From Hymenopellis radicata (lineage: Eukaryota; Basidiomycota; Agaricomycetes; Agaricales; Physalacriaceae), in NCBI GenBank assembly GCA_015501595.1, contig JADNRX010000269.1, positions 1 through 64,000 on the forward strand: a stretch of DNA of 64,000 nucleotides, read 5' to 3'. A program made the position numbers and the translations under genes. Each line of letters begins with the position of its first letter. Position 1 is the stretch's first letter. Positions 1-12,012 of this stretch are shown here, piece by piece. The notes under the pieces are model-generated. The model was not told where the DNA came from. It made no database searches and saw only the letters and a program-made list of their open reading frames with translations.

Positions 1-128
1 ACGTATCCTGTAGGAATGGTTTATGCTGGTAAGATGACAAGGAATGTGTATTGGCGCACTACAAAAGGTGTGGATGCGAGGAAGCACATAGCGGGACAAC
101 ATACCATGGCTTATAAGTCGCCATACAT

Positions 129-482
129 CTAAACACAAGTATCATTTCTCAGTCTATGTTCAAGATGACAACGACATACCCTATCACCAACGCACGTCTT
201 GACCAAGTCATAGACATCTTCACGCTTTGCAGCCTCTACAACCTGGGACTCCAGCGCTGTGCCCAAGTCGTCCATAGTCACATTCGTCTCCGCCCAACTG
301 AGATCGTGAAACGTCCACTCGCAATCGACTTCCCTAATCGAGGCCAGCAGCTGCATCTCGTCGGCATCCTCAGGCTTCCACTCGTGGTTTACATCCCCAA
401 AACAAATCTTGAACCCGTACGCCTTCGCCACCGGGGCGATGTGCCGGAGGAGTCTGCCCTCCTCGGAGCCTTTCAAACTTAG
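129..482 (-). pseudogene. Possible gene fragment, weakly like fungal 2OG-oxygenase-type proteins
   Basis: An open frame of about 115 codons runs on the minus strand and has the balanced composition of real protein, with a segment around LRHIAPVAKAYGFKICFGDV. No ATG opens it, and the reading frame upstream (482-650) does not continue cleanly, so it is a fragment, an inner exon or a relic. The segment vaguely recalls the C-terminal part of a family of Agaricomycete prolyl-4-hydroxylase-like proteins, but no metal-binding HxD motif is visible. Function is therefore not assigned. Confidence 0.25.
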
Positions 483-1377
483 AGGCGGAGACCTTTCCTT
501 GGAACCTTGCAGTCCAAACGACGACCGCAGGCGGCATGTCGGGATCGCCGCTTGTGAGTCCGTGGCGCCAGACCCAGAAGGGTCACGTTTCCGAGCTTAT
601 CTTTTCAACAGATTGAGTAACCGACAACGGAAAGAGAAGTGAGGATACTCACGTGGCACAGAAGGCACAGAAACGCCCAAGACTATGCCTCGACCTTCTG
701 CGAGAACAGTCCGTAGGAGCTACGCTTGAAGAACAGCCCATCTAAGGAAAAAAGTCGATCTGCATCCTGAGGCTGGCGCTGGTCCATCACTAATAAGGAA
801 GAGTGAATGTGAGCCAAGAGTCCCGTATAAGCGGGAGAAGAAGGAAAACAAAGGAGTCAGGACGTACAAAAGGCTGATGCGCGATCTACCTCAATCTTCT
901 CTTTGCAAACGTTCGATCCTTCACAATGTACTTAGTTGACGATACACGTATAACGCCAGCACCAGCGACGAAGCTGGGGATCCCAGAAAGTATGCCTTTG
1001 GGATAATGCGGTCGTAAGACTCGACGTTCTCGAAATGTCCAGACGCTCATCGTTGACTGGTTGAAGCGCGTACTGTAGTGTTGGAAGAAGGTTGACTCGC
1101 CATTCGTTGAGAAGCAGGAGGAGAGAAGGGCATGACTAAAGATCATTATGAGCGTGTTATTTACGACTGATTGGCTGGGGCGTCTAAGTACTGCTAGTAG
1201 TCTCTCGCCGCGATGATGATGTGGAATCTAGTTGGAATCTAGTAACAAGCGCACAAAAAGAATAAGTGTGGCGAGGCAACCGAAAAGAATATTACCACAT
1301 ATCGAAGCAGTTGACCTATCTTATCTACACCGGAGAACGAGTCGAAGAAAGAACAATAACCACAACAACATTTAAAA
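483..1377. other. Intergenic, no gene recognised
   Basis: Only short unsupported frames on both strands. The 3' half is the downstream region of the membrane-protein gene on the minus strand. No repeat or RNA gene was recognised. Confidence 0.5.
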
Positions 1378-2920
1378 TTATGAGTATTTATACCCCACAA
1401 CGCCGCCGGCACCCTTCAGCTTCTCCCCGACACGTCCAAACACCTCCTTCGTATCCATCCTCGTCTGAGCAGAACGCCTAACATGCGCACTCGGCGGAGT
1501 GAATACGCGACCTCCGCTAGGTGTAGCGAGATAATCAAACAGAACATCACCAGTAACGGAAGAATGATGCGATCTAGTCGAACGAGAGCGTGAGTGATAC
1601 TCGTCGCGTGAGCGGGAACGGTAGGTGTCTCGCGAATGAAGTCGATAGCTGTCATCACCTTCGAGTCGATCCAGGCTACGGCGACTCCCATAATACCCTG
1701 CATCCCTTGTAACCTCCCTTGGCATATACAGTGGCACAGGCATAACACCCATCCCAGAGGCGGGAACCCCACTATACATTCCACCGCCCATGCCCATTGC
1801 ACCACTCATGGAGAGTCCTTGCATACCTGCCGTACTGAATGGATAAGCACCAGGGCCCTTCTCCGTATCGTTTTGATGAACACCGACGTTCTGTAAACCT
1901 TCACCCTTAAGCTTGTCGTCCCTTCTGCGTCTAAAGAGCGCCAGGCCTGCTATCAACAGAATTGCTCCAACGATCGAAAGAGGAACAGCGAAGGCCGCCA
2001 CGGGAGGCGGGGAGCGCGTGGCGAGTAGCGCCGGCGTAGATGGAAAGGTGTACGGAGTATATGGAGGATAATCAGGTGCTGAATTCGGCGCGCCCGTATT
2101 GGGAGAACCGCTAGTATGAGGAGAGGACATTGGACTAGCATTGGAAGAAGAAGAAGAAGAGTTTGTATTGGAGGAGGATCCACCAGCATTGCCTGTAGAG
2201 GAATGTCCAGCATTTGACGAGGAAGCTCCAGGAGACGAGTCTGCATTAGCGGTCGAAGGTGAGTCATCCGTGCCTGTAGAGGCGCTAGTTGTCGTCGAAG
2301 ATCCATTGGTATCTGAAAAATCTCCTGCCTGCATGGGTGCTTGCCCGCCTACGTCTTGCGTGGTCGCGCTGTTGCCATCCGCAATGGTGAAGATGTCGGT
2401 CCTCATGCCATCGTCGAAATCATCTCGCATCTCTAGGTAGAACCTGGTTGGCGCGTTGACCGCAGGTGCCGTTCTGTAGTTGTCGGTACGCATATAGCCT
2501 GGAGAGAGTAGAAACTCACACTTCAATACTATATTCATCGCCGTCATTCTTGACAGTCGCCCAGACTGCGGCTCCACAGCTTCCATCTCCGCCATCGTCC
2601 GATGTGTCGTTCCCAGAGCTGTCGTCTTCATCATTATCCGATTCCTTTTCGTCCTTGGCTTTATACGAATGCCTCTTTCCAGCAGCTGACCCAGCAACGA
2701 CACACAGCCGAAAACTTGGACTGACTACGTCGGTATCGCTAGCCCAAGAAACAAGTATAGAGGTCCCAGGTGCGTAGGTAGACGATGCCGTGGGCGCGCG
2801 AAACGTCACGGTAGGGGCTGCGCGCGGACGGCGGCTATTAGGCGGGCCAGAAGCAGTATGGGCGAAATGCGCTTGAGCGAGTATGAGGATCAGGAACGTG
2901 GTCGTCGTCTTTGCGGGCAT
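1378..2920 (-). CDS. Secreted-domain, Ser/Thr-rich single-pass membrane protein
   Basis: A type I membrane protein of unknown role, probably at the cell surface. The ATG at 2920 opens a signal peptide (MPAKTTTTFLILILAQAHF). It is followed by a beta-rich extracellular segment with TVTFRAPTASSTYAPGTSI and an acidic insert. A 46-base intron (donor GTGAGT near 2517, acceptor CTACAG near 2472) joins this to the long second exon and keeps the frame. The second exon holds FYLEMRDDFDDG, a long Ser/Thr/Asn-rich stalk, one transmembrane helix (PLSIVGAILLIAGLALF) with a following RRRRD stop-transfer cluster, and a cytoplasmic tail with many RSRS/SRD motifs. The N-terminal domain resembles the Kre9/Knh-like Ser-Thr-rich membrane-anchored family; this is family resemblance only. 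The arginine-serine tail suggests phosphorylation or protein contacts, which is inference. Confidence 0.75.
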
Positions 2921-2955
2921 GGTGGTAGTCGGGAATAGTAAGACGGTCAACGTCG

Positions 2956-3793
2956 TGGATGGCACTAAATGCAATTCACCCAGCACCGGTGCCGTCACGT
3001 GCTCCGGCAACTGCCGTGCGAGGGTTCGATTCAACCCAATGTTTTAGTCGTATTTTTTCTTATCACCACTGTATGCCCCATCGTAAGAATATATACCATA
3101 ATTCAACTTCGAAAATCATGTCTCTTAGTATTCCAAGTCATCTGAGCCTCACCGGCATGACCGACCAATACTTTCGCGCGGCAGACCATCGACTTGCCAA
3201 ATCGGGACATCGCGTGAATTTCCTCAAGTCAACGTTCGGACTGTAACTACCGGGGGACGGTGTTGTAAGTGAGGTTAAGAGTGGAAAGTCTAGTATGAAG
3301 GTAAGCAAGATACTGAGTGCAGAAATTTTTTATCCAAGATCCTCAGAAGGATGGGAAACGGACATCAAAGAATATATATTGATGACTTCATAGAGGGCCA
3401 TAATGTCCAAATTCTGGACATTAACAGCTCCAATGATATCATGTTTCATATCTGAGTCGTCCGACAGTATGATGCATATATTTGAAGCTATCTAGTGGTA
3501 GTTACAGTCCGAACGTTGACTTAGAGGAAATTCACGCGAAGTCCCGATTTGGCAAGTCGATGGTCTGCCGCACGAAAGTGTTGGTCGGTCATGCCGGTGA
3601 GGCTCAGATGACTTGGAATACAAAGAGACACGATTTTCGAAGTAGAATTATGGTATATATCTTTACGATGGGGCGTACAGTGGTGATATACTAAAATACG
3701 ACCAAAACATCGGGTTGAATCGAACCCTCGCACGGCAGTTGCCGGAGCACGTGACGGCACCGCTGCTGGGTGAATTGCATTTAGTGTGGATGG
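2956..3793. mobile_element. Inverted-repeat transposable element with 7-bp target-site duplication
   Basis: Two near-identical arms of about 285 bases face each other (2963-3250 and 3500-3786) around a unique centre. The tips are CACTAAATGC at 2963 and its exact complement GCATTTAGTG ending at 3786. The same seven bases, TGGATGG, lie directly outside both tips (2956-2962 and 3787-3793). If the next C is counted, the duplication is eight bases and the left tip loses one base. The open frames seen on each arm are copies of each other and not genes. Each arm holds GGTTCGATTCA, close to a Pol III B box. The element is non-autonomous; its superfamily is undecided (CACTA-like tip, but a duplication longer than the usual three bases). 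Confidence 0.75.
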
Positions 3794-5640
3794 CGGTCAA
3801 CGCCTAGAGGAGAACAAGACAAGAGGCGGCCTGCGCGAGACTATGATGGTAAGAAACAAGGTGCCAAACTCCGATCGTCTAACGGATTACCAATGTTGGG
3901 AACCCGCAACGCCTGCGACTTTCGCGGCATGTTTGGCATTGTTGTTTCTGGATGCTCTCGCACTGATCGGCTCAGAAACATGGGCCCGCATTACACCTCC
4001 TCGTTCTCAACAAGTACTCGACGGAACCGGCTGCAAGTTTGTAGATATTTTCTTTATATAGATACGATGAAATTGTCCGAGCCGTTCTACGAAATTTCAT
4101 CACATACATGGTCAACACACATCATTGATGGAGGACCGTGATAGTAATACCACATTGCAGAGCATGAAGAACAGAATGTAGTGGTCTCCAGACATTATGG
4201 CACAGCTAGAAGGCAAAGAAAGACATAATACATGGTTTTCCCAGCAGTTGAGAGCTCTAGAGGCCCCGGAATCAAGCAAATTGGTGTGTAGAGTGGCTGG
4301 CACGGTCGTGGGAAAGCTGGATCAAGCACCTCCAGCCAACGCTTTCTCACCACAAAAATTCTAACAACAGCCATAGCATCAGAACGGCTCGAAGAAAATA
4401 TCTATAAGTTGGGACACATGATGTTTACATGGCATACTATAGTTTTGTCTACTCAGAATACTGCACACTTATGAGAGACGCGAGACGTCGACGCGACTTC
4501 AACTGGAAATGCCTTCGGGCTACATAGAAGTCGTGTAGTTCGACCATTCTACCGTAGCAGTCGCATACTATAGCACCTACTAGTCCCTATCAAATCATTC
4601 CATTTGTTCGCTTTCAGTGGTCGCCCCTTTCGGATTCGTGCGATAGTTCCCATATTTAGTCATAGGGCTATAGTGCTCTGTACCTCCATAGTCCCAAAAT
4701 CAAAATTCCATTTCGACGCGATGGCCGCCTCACAGGTCCCGACTCTTTCATTTTATTTCTCCACTCGGTCCAGTTTTCGGCCACCTGGCACGAATCCGAT
4801 GAAGCGTCATTTCGAACCGGAAAACCTAAAGTCCTGCCCGCTGCCAAAAAAGCACGCACAGCGAACAATGCTGCTCGGTCTCGTATACACTCCAATATCA
4901 GTGCTCCAGGTGTGGGACCACAGAGTACAGGCTGGATTCGAGGCAGGCTTGCCCTGCAGGTGCGTACTTTGACTTGCTTAGTATTACATCTGAATTGTAC
5001 TGATACTTGTCCAGTCAGATCATCTGCGTCTTCGGCGCTACTTCCAATGCATGTTCAAAACCATCTCGCCAGCTCCTGCGAGCATGGAGTGCTAGCTCGC
5101 GCCCCCAGTCACGTCTTCGTTTCACAGAGATGCTGCTCGTCAGCAAGTGCGAACGAGAACCACTTTCAACTCTGAACGGGATGTAAACATCGATTGAAAA
5201 GTGAGCCTTCCTCGTGTCCCTTCCTTGGGTGGTGCTCAAGCCAATCTAGGCCGTCGTCGTCTACATCAAAAAGCACGACACTGGCTGTTACTTCACCAAC
5301 CGCCGCGCCATCGCTGCACCTACCGGTCATACCAATAAACCGTACCGCCCGCAACCAGAGGATATTGTCGTTCTTGATGGTATACTTGGCGACGGATTTA
5401 TCGCTATCTCGAACGAGCTCGACCAGTACTGTCGAGGATTCACTCCACAGACGGATACGAATCGGATGCGGGAGTCGATTGCGAAAGCCCGCCAAAGGGC
5501 TAGACGGGGTAGAGAAGCTCGTCGACTGGATGGATTCTGCTGATCTAGCAGAGCGGGTTTCTGTCTCGGTTGCATACTCTGAATATTGGCACGGGTATGG
5601 TAAACCAAAACATGTTACATAGATTTATTGGACACGGTAC
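3794..5640. other. Non-coding or decayed stretch left of the Plavaka transposase
   Basis: No convincing gene. Two frames have some protein-like character, 4604-4972 (+) and 5166-5495 (-); the latter contains TIKNDNILWLRAVRFIGMTG, which I do not recognise. Bases 4541-4595 resemble the complement of 12340-12395 (shared TTCTACC-TAGCAG and ACTATAG words), which may mark the inner edge of the left terminal repeat of the Plavaka element. Confidence 0.35.
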
Positions 5641-5923
5641 CTAAATACAATGTTTTCCATTCAACTTGAGCATCGTAAATATATGTAAGTCGCGGTAAGG
5701 ATTAAAGTAAAATGAAGAGCATTTGTCTGAAACATTTTCTGTTGTCCATGCCAAGGGCTTCGTCTTGCCATACTTCGGTTGCATATGACAGTTCCGAACG
5801 ATACGATCTGCGTAGATAATTTCTCCATACGGGCCACGGTTTCTCGAGGAGCGCGTAAGGGAATATAGACCGCTTGTTGCATCTGGAGTAGCAAACGGTG
5901 TGAGCCATTCGATGTATGCGAGG

Positions 5924-6915
5924 GGACGGTCTAGAGACCTCAACGAGTCCGACGCGAGTCAGACTCGCGACTCGCGACGTGAGTACTCACGTCAAAACCA
6001 GTCGAACTTAGACTCGCGTCGGACTCGACTCGCGATGACTCACGAGTCATCGCGAGTCTACTCGCGAGTCACTACCACCGAGTCCGAGTCATCTCGGATA
6101 CTCGTGAGTACTCACGAGTCCATCACCTCCCAGTATTCATGCTCAGCGAGCATCCCCGGGCAATGGCACGGGGACAGTCAGCTGGGCATGAGGATGGAGC
6201 GGGGGTGATGGTGGAAAGGGAAGGAAATGGTGGTGGTAGTGGAGGGAGTGGTTGTGGTAGTGGAGGGTGTCGTTGTGGTCGTCGCGTCCTCCGCTGCTCG
6301 TGCCCTTCGCTTCATCTCATCCTCCTCTCCATCTCATCCTCCTCTCCATCTCATCCTCCTCTCCATCGCGTCATTGTCATGTTGTGTCCTCCTGGTCGTC
6401 GTTGGGTCCGTTGCCATGGTGTTGACGTCGTCGTGTCTGTGCTGCTGTCGTAAAGACAGCAGCAGCACGTCCGGCACAGAGCCAGAGCCCAAATCCGCAG
6501 TCCAGAGGCTGCCCGACAATCGTCGGGGCAGCAGGAGCGACAATCGTCGCATCCTGGGTGGTCGAGGTGGTGGGAGGAGCCAAGAGAAACGACCCGATCA
6601 GACGCTTACGCGTCCTTTCGGATCTCGGGCCGGATCGCCGGATGAGGCGAAATAGTTCCGCATGGCTCGTTTGAGCTGCACATTAGTCCGTTTAACTCAG
6701 TAAAAATTTGTAAATTTAGGTAAAATACATAGCTAAATATTTGCGAGTCATCATATGATGACTCGCAGTCGGCAGAGCCATACTCAGACTCGCGACCGGA
6801 CCCGTGACTACGTGACTCGCGAGTCACGCGAGTCCGAACTCCGAGGTGCCCGAGGCGAGTCGAGTCACCAGATGACTCGGTGACTCGGTGACTCGTTGAG
6901 GTCTCTAGGACGGTC
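5924..6915. mobile_element. hAT-like non-autonomous element with perfect 8-bp target duplication
   Basis: The element spans 5932-6907 (976 bases). Its tips are TAGAGACCTCAACGAGTC and the exact complement. It is flanked by GGACGGTC at 5924-5931 and again at 6908-6915. An 8-base duplication and TAGAG tips fit the hAT superfamily. No transposase frame is present, so it depends on an enzyme made elsewhere. Inside each tip lies a dense field of GAGTC/GACTC words arranged as small palindromes (5945-6125 and 6745-6900). The middle holds simple GGT-rich repeats and a 17-base tandem repeat. It sits inside the Plavaka transposase gene. Confidence 0.9.
6316..6366. repeat. 17-bp tandem repeat, three perfect copies
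   Basis: Unit CTCATCCTCCTCTCCAT at 6316, 6333 and 6350, in the interior of the hAT-like element, next to a GGT/GTG-rich simple repeat at about 6225-6285. Confidence 0.9.
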
Positions 6916-9900
6916 CGACACGTCCAAACAATAAACTGCGGGGAGTTCGAAAAGAACACGAACATGGGCAACACGAAGTCCTAGGGTAAGTGCTCTGTTA
7001 GAGAGTGCAAGAAAGACAGAAATGACTTGACACACCTTCAAGAGCCGTTCCTCTGGTACGCTCATTCCGTTCACCAGTTCGCACAAGTGCGAAGTCCAGA
7101 TGGGCAGGCTCTGCAGAGCGCCGACCAGCGGCAGGAACGGGAGGTCCAGCGCGAACAATGTTCTTAAGATTTCGAAGTTCCGAGCCGGTCTGGGGGATAT
7201 GAGGAAGCATGATGGTCAGGCGACGGTATAGATTGAATGTGTCGAAGTATTGGGGAGGAATCAGTCCACCGTGGGATGCAATAAAGACAGACAGCGCGTC
7301 AAGGAACCGCGTTGCATTGTGGTTCTCAATGATGTCTGATGCTCGAATACGCGTGAGATCGCGGGGATGGGTCGATGCGACGTGGATGCTAGTGCTCGGT
7401 GCTGATGAAGAAGCAGCAACGGATGCTACAACGGTCGAAAGCGGAGTGTCCTTCTCGATATCACCAGCCTCTTTAGGGTCTGAGTGGGGCGTGTCGGCGC
7501 TGCCAACAGGATGATACGACCCATTCCGACACCAATTCAAGAAGGCCACGAAGCGATCAACGGCTTCCTGTCGTGAGAGCCAAACAGTCATCTGGATCGT
7601 GTAGTCCTTCTTGTTCGATGCCCGGTACGCGTCCTTTGCGTAGTCAATGTGCAAGCGTTCGGGGCTTTCAGTATTGAAGCCATCGGCGCTTCCGAAAAGG
7701 CGAATGAGTGCGACGTAGTGTTGCATGGAATGGATTTTGGGGATGTTGAAATGATCACGGATCTCCTTCTCAATGAAGACATCCTTATACTCATGGAAAT
7801 CGTCGAGTGCCTGCTGAAGACGCGCCAGGGATTCGGACGTGTGGGATTGGAGGGACGCGAAGAAGATGAAGTCGACAGCTGACTTGACAGCCATGAGGAC
7901 ACGCTTGTCAACAGCTCCAGCGATCAAGCCAACGAAAACCTGTTCCATAGCTTTGTGTTCAGCACCGGTCCACTGCGACACGTTCGAGATGCCCTCCTTG
8001 AAATGGCGCAATCCCGGATGTGAACTCATACTTTTAAAGCGCTCGTCCAGTTCGAGTTTTCCAATAAGTTCCTGGCACCATCCCATCAGATGATCCTTGA
8101 AAACGCCCTTGTGGAGCTGGTGAAGCAGATCCGGAGTGAAGGATTGAAAGATGGACGAATGAGGTAAATGGCGCCAAAATGGGTTGAACACCTGACGCAG
8201 TCCGATCGCCTCTGCTTTTGCCTTCATCTCGTCACTTGCCATCTTCATCGCCAACTCGCTCAGTATCTCCAGCGTCTCTGCCTGTACCCGAGGAGGAAAT
8301 GGAACATTCTCGCCGCGCTCAGTCGGTTTGACTGTGCAAAATGGACAGCAATTCTCTTTGCAACAGGCAATGAGGCATTGCTCTGGATAGTCGGCGACAT
8401 AAGCGGCGTATATGGGATAGACAGCGCGGATAAAACCATCGGAGCAAGTCATAGGTACGCCCGTTTCTCCAGCTTTGGCCAATGTTTCCGTGATAATCTC
8501 CATACAGCTGTGGAATGCACGGTAGCGCGCAAACTGTTTGGCACTGTCTGTATAGCAGTCGAACTTTCCGACGGGAATATATCCAATGAGCACGGTCGCG
8601 TGCGATGAAACATTTCGGCGCACTTCCTTCGCGATATTGCCAATGGTCAGATAGACCGGCCATGCGCTCTTGTCCCCACGAAACTGCGAGAGCTTCGTCT
8701 TGTCGGATGACAGGATGACGGGCGCGACCGTTGCACCTGCGGGAAGGAGTTTCTAGAGAGGAATGAGCTGAGAAATCTGGGATAATTAAGTGAACAGACC
8801 TGTAAGTCCCACCACCACGATCCTGTCCACATTTCATTGATAACTTCCGACGTTTTAGACGCGTCTTCGAATTGACGCTCTGGCGCGTACTTCATGACGT
8901 CCCGGAACATTGGATTCCCCACGAGCTCCTTGATGCATTCCACAGGATCTCGATACCACACCTCAAGCCGCTCTTCCATCTTCTTCCCTTCAATATCGAC
9001 TTTATCACCCAAGAGGACAACTTCTTCAACGGTCCAGCCAACTCCGCCAGGAAGCTCATCGATCTTGTCCAGATACTCCTTCTTCGTCGTGAACGATGGC
9101 TGAGCACGCGTTCGAATCTGTTCAACAAGTGAGTTGATGAACCTTGTTCATAGGATTCTGCTTACCATGTTCATTCGAAGGAATTCGTCGGCAGCATTAT
9201 GTCCAACATGCTTCATCAACCACCTGGCGAGCTGCCATTCATCGTCGTCGCGAAATGGTCCCAAAATCTCTTCTCCTTCCAGAATCTGCTCATCGCGAAT
9301 CTTCTCGAACGATGTGCGACCTTTCCCAAATGTTGCACCTGCAAACATGTCTGCTGGGAAGTATTCTGTTGCCGATGGTGGAGGCTCCGAGTCTGGGACG
9401 TCTTCCGCAGTGACTGTACTATTCCGTGATCGCCAGTACGGCTCGGCTGGCGGACAAGCATCGATGTCGGGAGCCTCGCAGTCCATATCGTCCATATCGT
9501 TCGATGGCTCTGCTGCTGATGCGGGTATTTCCTGCTCGGGCTGTGGGACACTTGGTGATAGGTCGTTCATGTCCACATCCATTTCAAAAGCCGAACTGGA
9601 TTCGATAGACGCCGCGGCTGACTGCGCCACAAGAAGGTCGAATGCATTTGGGAAAATATGCTTGAACGCCTCGGCGCGTTTTTTCGAACAAACTGGATCT
9701 TTGGCGTAGTGGCTGTTGAGACTGCGCGATTTACTCCAGCGCTCGAAGCAATACTCGCAGGTGTATGTCTTGGCCATGGCGACGTGTTGGAGCGTTGGTA
9801 AGTGGCAATTTCCAACAAACGTGGCGAATATCTCTGCTTAGTCATTTTTGAAGTCTTTTTTCACCGTTGTCTTGTTACGGTCATCTCGCATTCTTTCTTT

Positions 9901-9929
9901 ACGCGTCTTTTGCTTTACCTTTTTTCTCT

Positions 9930-12012
9930 ATGCCCTTCGGCGACTTCACCTCTGAATTCCCTCTACCGCTTGCTGATCATCGCGAAGCTCAACCAAACGA
10001 GGCTAAGCGTGCGTGGCGTATGTTTTCTCTTCACGAAATTATGTGTAGAAGTGCTAACTTATACCACAGAAGCTCAGATTGACCACAGTAATGCTCGCCG
10101 TGTCTCTCGTGCCCAGAATACGGTTCCTGCTCAGCGCCCGGCCGCTATGTCCCAGGATACTTCAGGCATGAGCACGAATGGTGTGATGTCGTCAAACGCC
10201 GACACTGCGCAGTATGCCCCTGCTCAGGAGACGTATGGTACAACAGAGTTCGGACGATACAATTCCCCCGATGCATATGAGTGGGCGAACCCGAATCAAG
10301 GTGGATATCCTGACTCGTCTGCCACTGGCATGGATACCAATGGTGCCGTAGGATCATACGCGTCCAACTCATATTGTAAGAACTTTCTCATTGATCGTGA
10401 TGTGGACTTGATGCGCTCTCATAGATGACGCGAGAAATTATACGTTACCACTGTTGCCGGCTACCGCACCTCGCTCTCCAGCTTCCTCATTTTCGGCGCC
10501 TCAGTCACCGGCATCTCATCTGACACCTCCGGCGTCACAGCAGCCATCTACGCCTCAACCAGCTATCTCTGAACCGAGGCCCAATCTATATCCCGGCCTT
10601 GGTCCGCCATCTGATGTCAGAACTGCTCTCCCTTACTGTAATGCAGATTGTTCTGATTTTCAGTTCAGATACGGTCTACACCTATCAATTTGGCCTCACG
10701 CTCGTGTTCCTCGCTCCCCGGCGGACTAACCTTGGGAATGGCAAACGGCAAGGAAAATCGTGTACCTGCAACACCGGTTCGTACTTCTTTACCTTTTTCA
10801 TTGAGATATTCACTGTTCTTTCAGGCTCTGGACTCGGATGCGACTCCAACACCTGCGTCTCGAAAGCGAAAGGCAACGTCGGACTCACCTTCAGACGTAG
10901 AATCTGACTGCGAGATCTCGGGCTCCGATACGGAGCACAGCAAGAAGAAGAAGAAGAAGCGTTCATCAAAGAAGACGCTCAAGACCAAAGAGAAGAAGCC
11001 TGGACTACTGAGCCTTGACGGTGGTCGACAAAAACTCATCTCCGGTGCGATGGTGTGGTTCCAGTCATTGCTCCTTCACCGCGATGATGGGCCATGGATG
11101 TCGAGCCGGGATCTTGATCTCGTCGCACTGCAGGCATGGCACAAGGAACTAACACTTCGTGGCATCACACCGCTGCTTCCTCCCAGCGATGTTGAGCTCA
11201 AACTGGTACGGCCTTCTATTCTTATTGATGATTGTCTGATTCACATTGTATTTAGATCACGGCGCGCCTTGTCCATCACCGTGGCGAGCTTATCACTCAT
11301 ACGAAACATATCACAAAGGAGCGCAACAACCCTGTCTGGACACTCGTCGACTCGGTTGATGCAGCCGATATCAAGAAGAACCGGGATGTGATTGCTATAC
11401 TTACGAAGAATTTCGCTCATACCTTTCGAGTGTGTATTCATCTTTAGCCTTTGTCATAGCTAACACGAGCAAGTAGGATCCGTTTGCTATGTCCGGCTTT
11501 TTCGGCTGTCAACTCTTGCAGCCCGCTGTGAATCAGACTTATTTCGGGCGGAAAGAAAAGTCACATGGCCTCGTCGAGGGATTCTTCATGAACAACGAGG
11601 TTTCGTTTCAAGCGATTGCTCTAATCTTCACCGGGGTATGTCTTACAGCTGCCTTTTCTTCTACTCGATGCTTACTGTTTCTATCTAGTTTGCCTGCTCA
11701 CTTGCTAATTGGGAGGATGGACATGAGGGCAAGAAGCCGTTCAACACGGATCCATACAGCTCGGTTTATGATGAGATCTTGTCCGGTCTTCGACTCTGGG
11801 AGACGCACTGTCAAGGGATTGGTCAACCCGAGATCACAGTCAACTTCCGCAAGTCGCTTTTCGTTGAAGGACGGTAAGTCACCTCATCGGCTCTCGTTTA
11901 CGTGTGTATCTGACTGCCGACTAGTAAGCAAACCGGTGTGCCATCGAAGAAGCGTCCACCCAGGGCAGCAACTGTATTCTCGTCCTCCGCTTTCGCCGTG
12001 GAATTCTCTTAA
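9930..12012 (+). CDS. Multi-exon protein divergent from the Plavaka transposase, DUF6532-like
   Basis: Spliced protein of roughly 450 residues. The ATG at 9930 opens MPFGDFTSEFPLP; an intron (about 10009-10069) joins it to QAQIDHSNARRVSRAQ. A long low-complexity region follows, rich in Pro, Ser and Gln, then a basic acidic stretch (SKKKKKKRSSKK). The C-terminal half is globular: DGGRQKLISGAMVWFQSLLL, DPFAMSGFFGCQLLQPAVNQ, then LANWEDGHEGKKPFNTDPYS, ending EFS at 12010-12012. The last part resembles the DUF6532 domain common in Agaricomycetes; this is a recollection, not a search. Exons all join in frame. The gene is head-to-head with the transposase 150 bases away and lies inside the inferred element limits, so it is probably a transposon-encoded accessory protein, perhaps DNA-binding. 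Confidence 0.65.

Larger units (their letters stand above)
5641..9777 (-). pseudogene. Plavaka-type transposase, interrupted by a hAT-like insertion
   Basis: This is a transposase of the Plavaka group of fungal CACTA-like elements. The ATG at 9777 opens a Cys2-His-Cys zinc finger (YTCEYCFERW, then H and C in SHYAKDPVC). The conserved block ILGPFRDDDEWQLARWLMKH follows. A short intron (donor GTAAGC at about 9165, acceptor before 9128) leads to IRTRAQPSFTTKKEYLDKID. Another intron near 8760-8800 precedes SDKTKLSQFRGDKSAWPVYL. The long central exon (8623-7100) carries the family core, including FTPDLLHQLHKGVFKDHLMG and FNTESPERLHIDYAKDAYRA. After an intron at about 7005-7045 the frame reads LRVAHVRVLFELPAVYCLDV and is cut at 6915 by the insertion. 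It resumes at 5931 with PLAYIEWLTPF and ends at the TAG at 5641. With one target copy removed the frame is continuous, so the insertion looks recent and is the only break I could find. Confidence 0.85.

Noticed and set aside
2141..2440. Acidic plus-strand frame with long Glu/Val runs
   Set aside because: It is the antisense shadow of the Ser/Thr-rich stalk of the membrane protein gene.
2959..3246. Protein-coding gene in the arm of the inverted-repeat element
   Set aside because: The same frame appears mirrored at 3521-3760 because the arms are copies; it has no domain and lies within the repeat.
5166..5622. Two overlapping frames of over 100 codons on opposite strands
   Set aside because: Neither has a recognisable domain, a supported start or exon partners; listed only as part of the non-coding stretch.
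6227..6655. Valine- and serine-rich plus-strand frame
   Set aside because: Translation of GGT and CTC simple repeats inside the hAT-like element.
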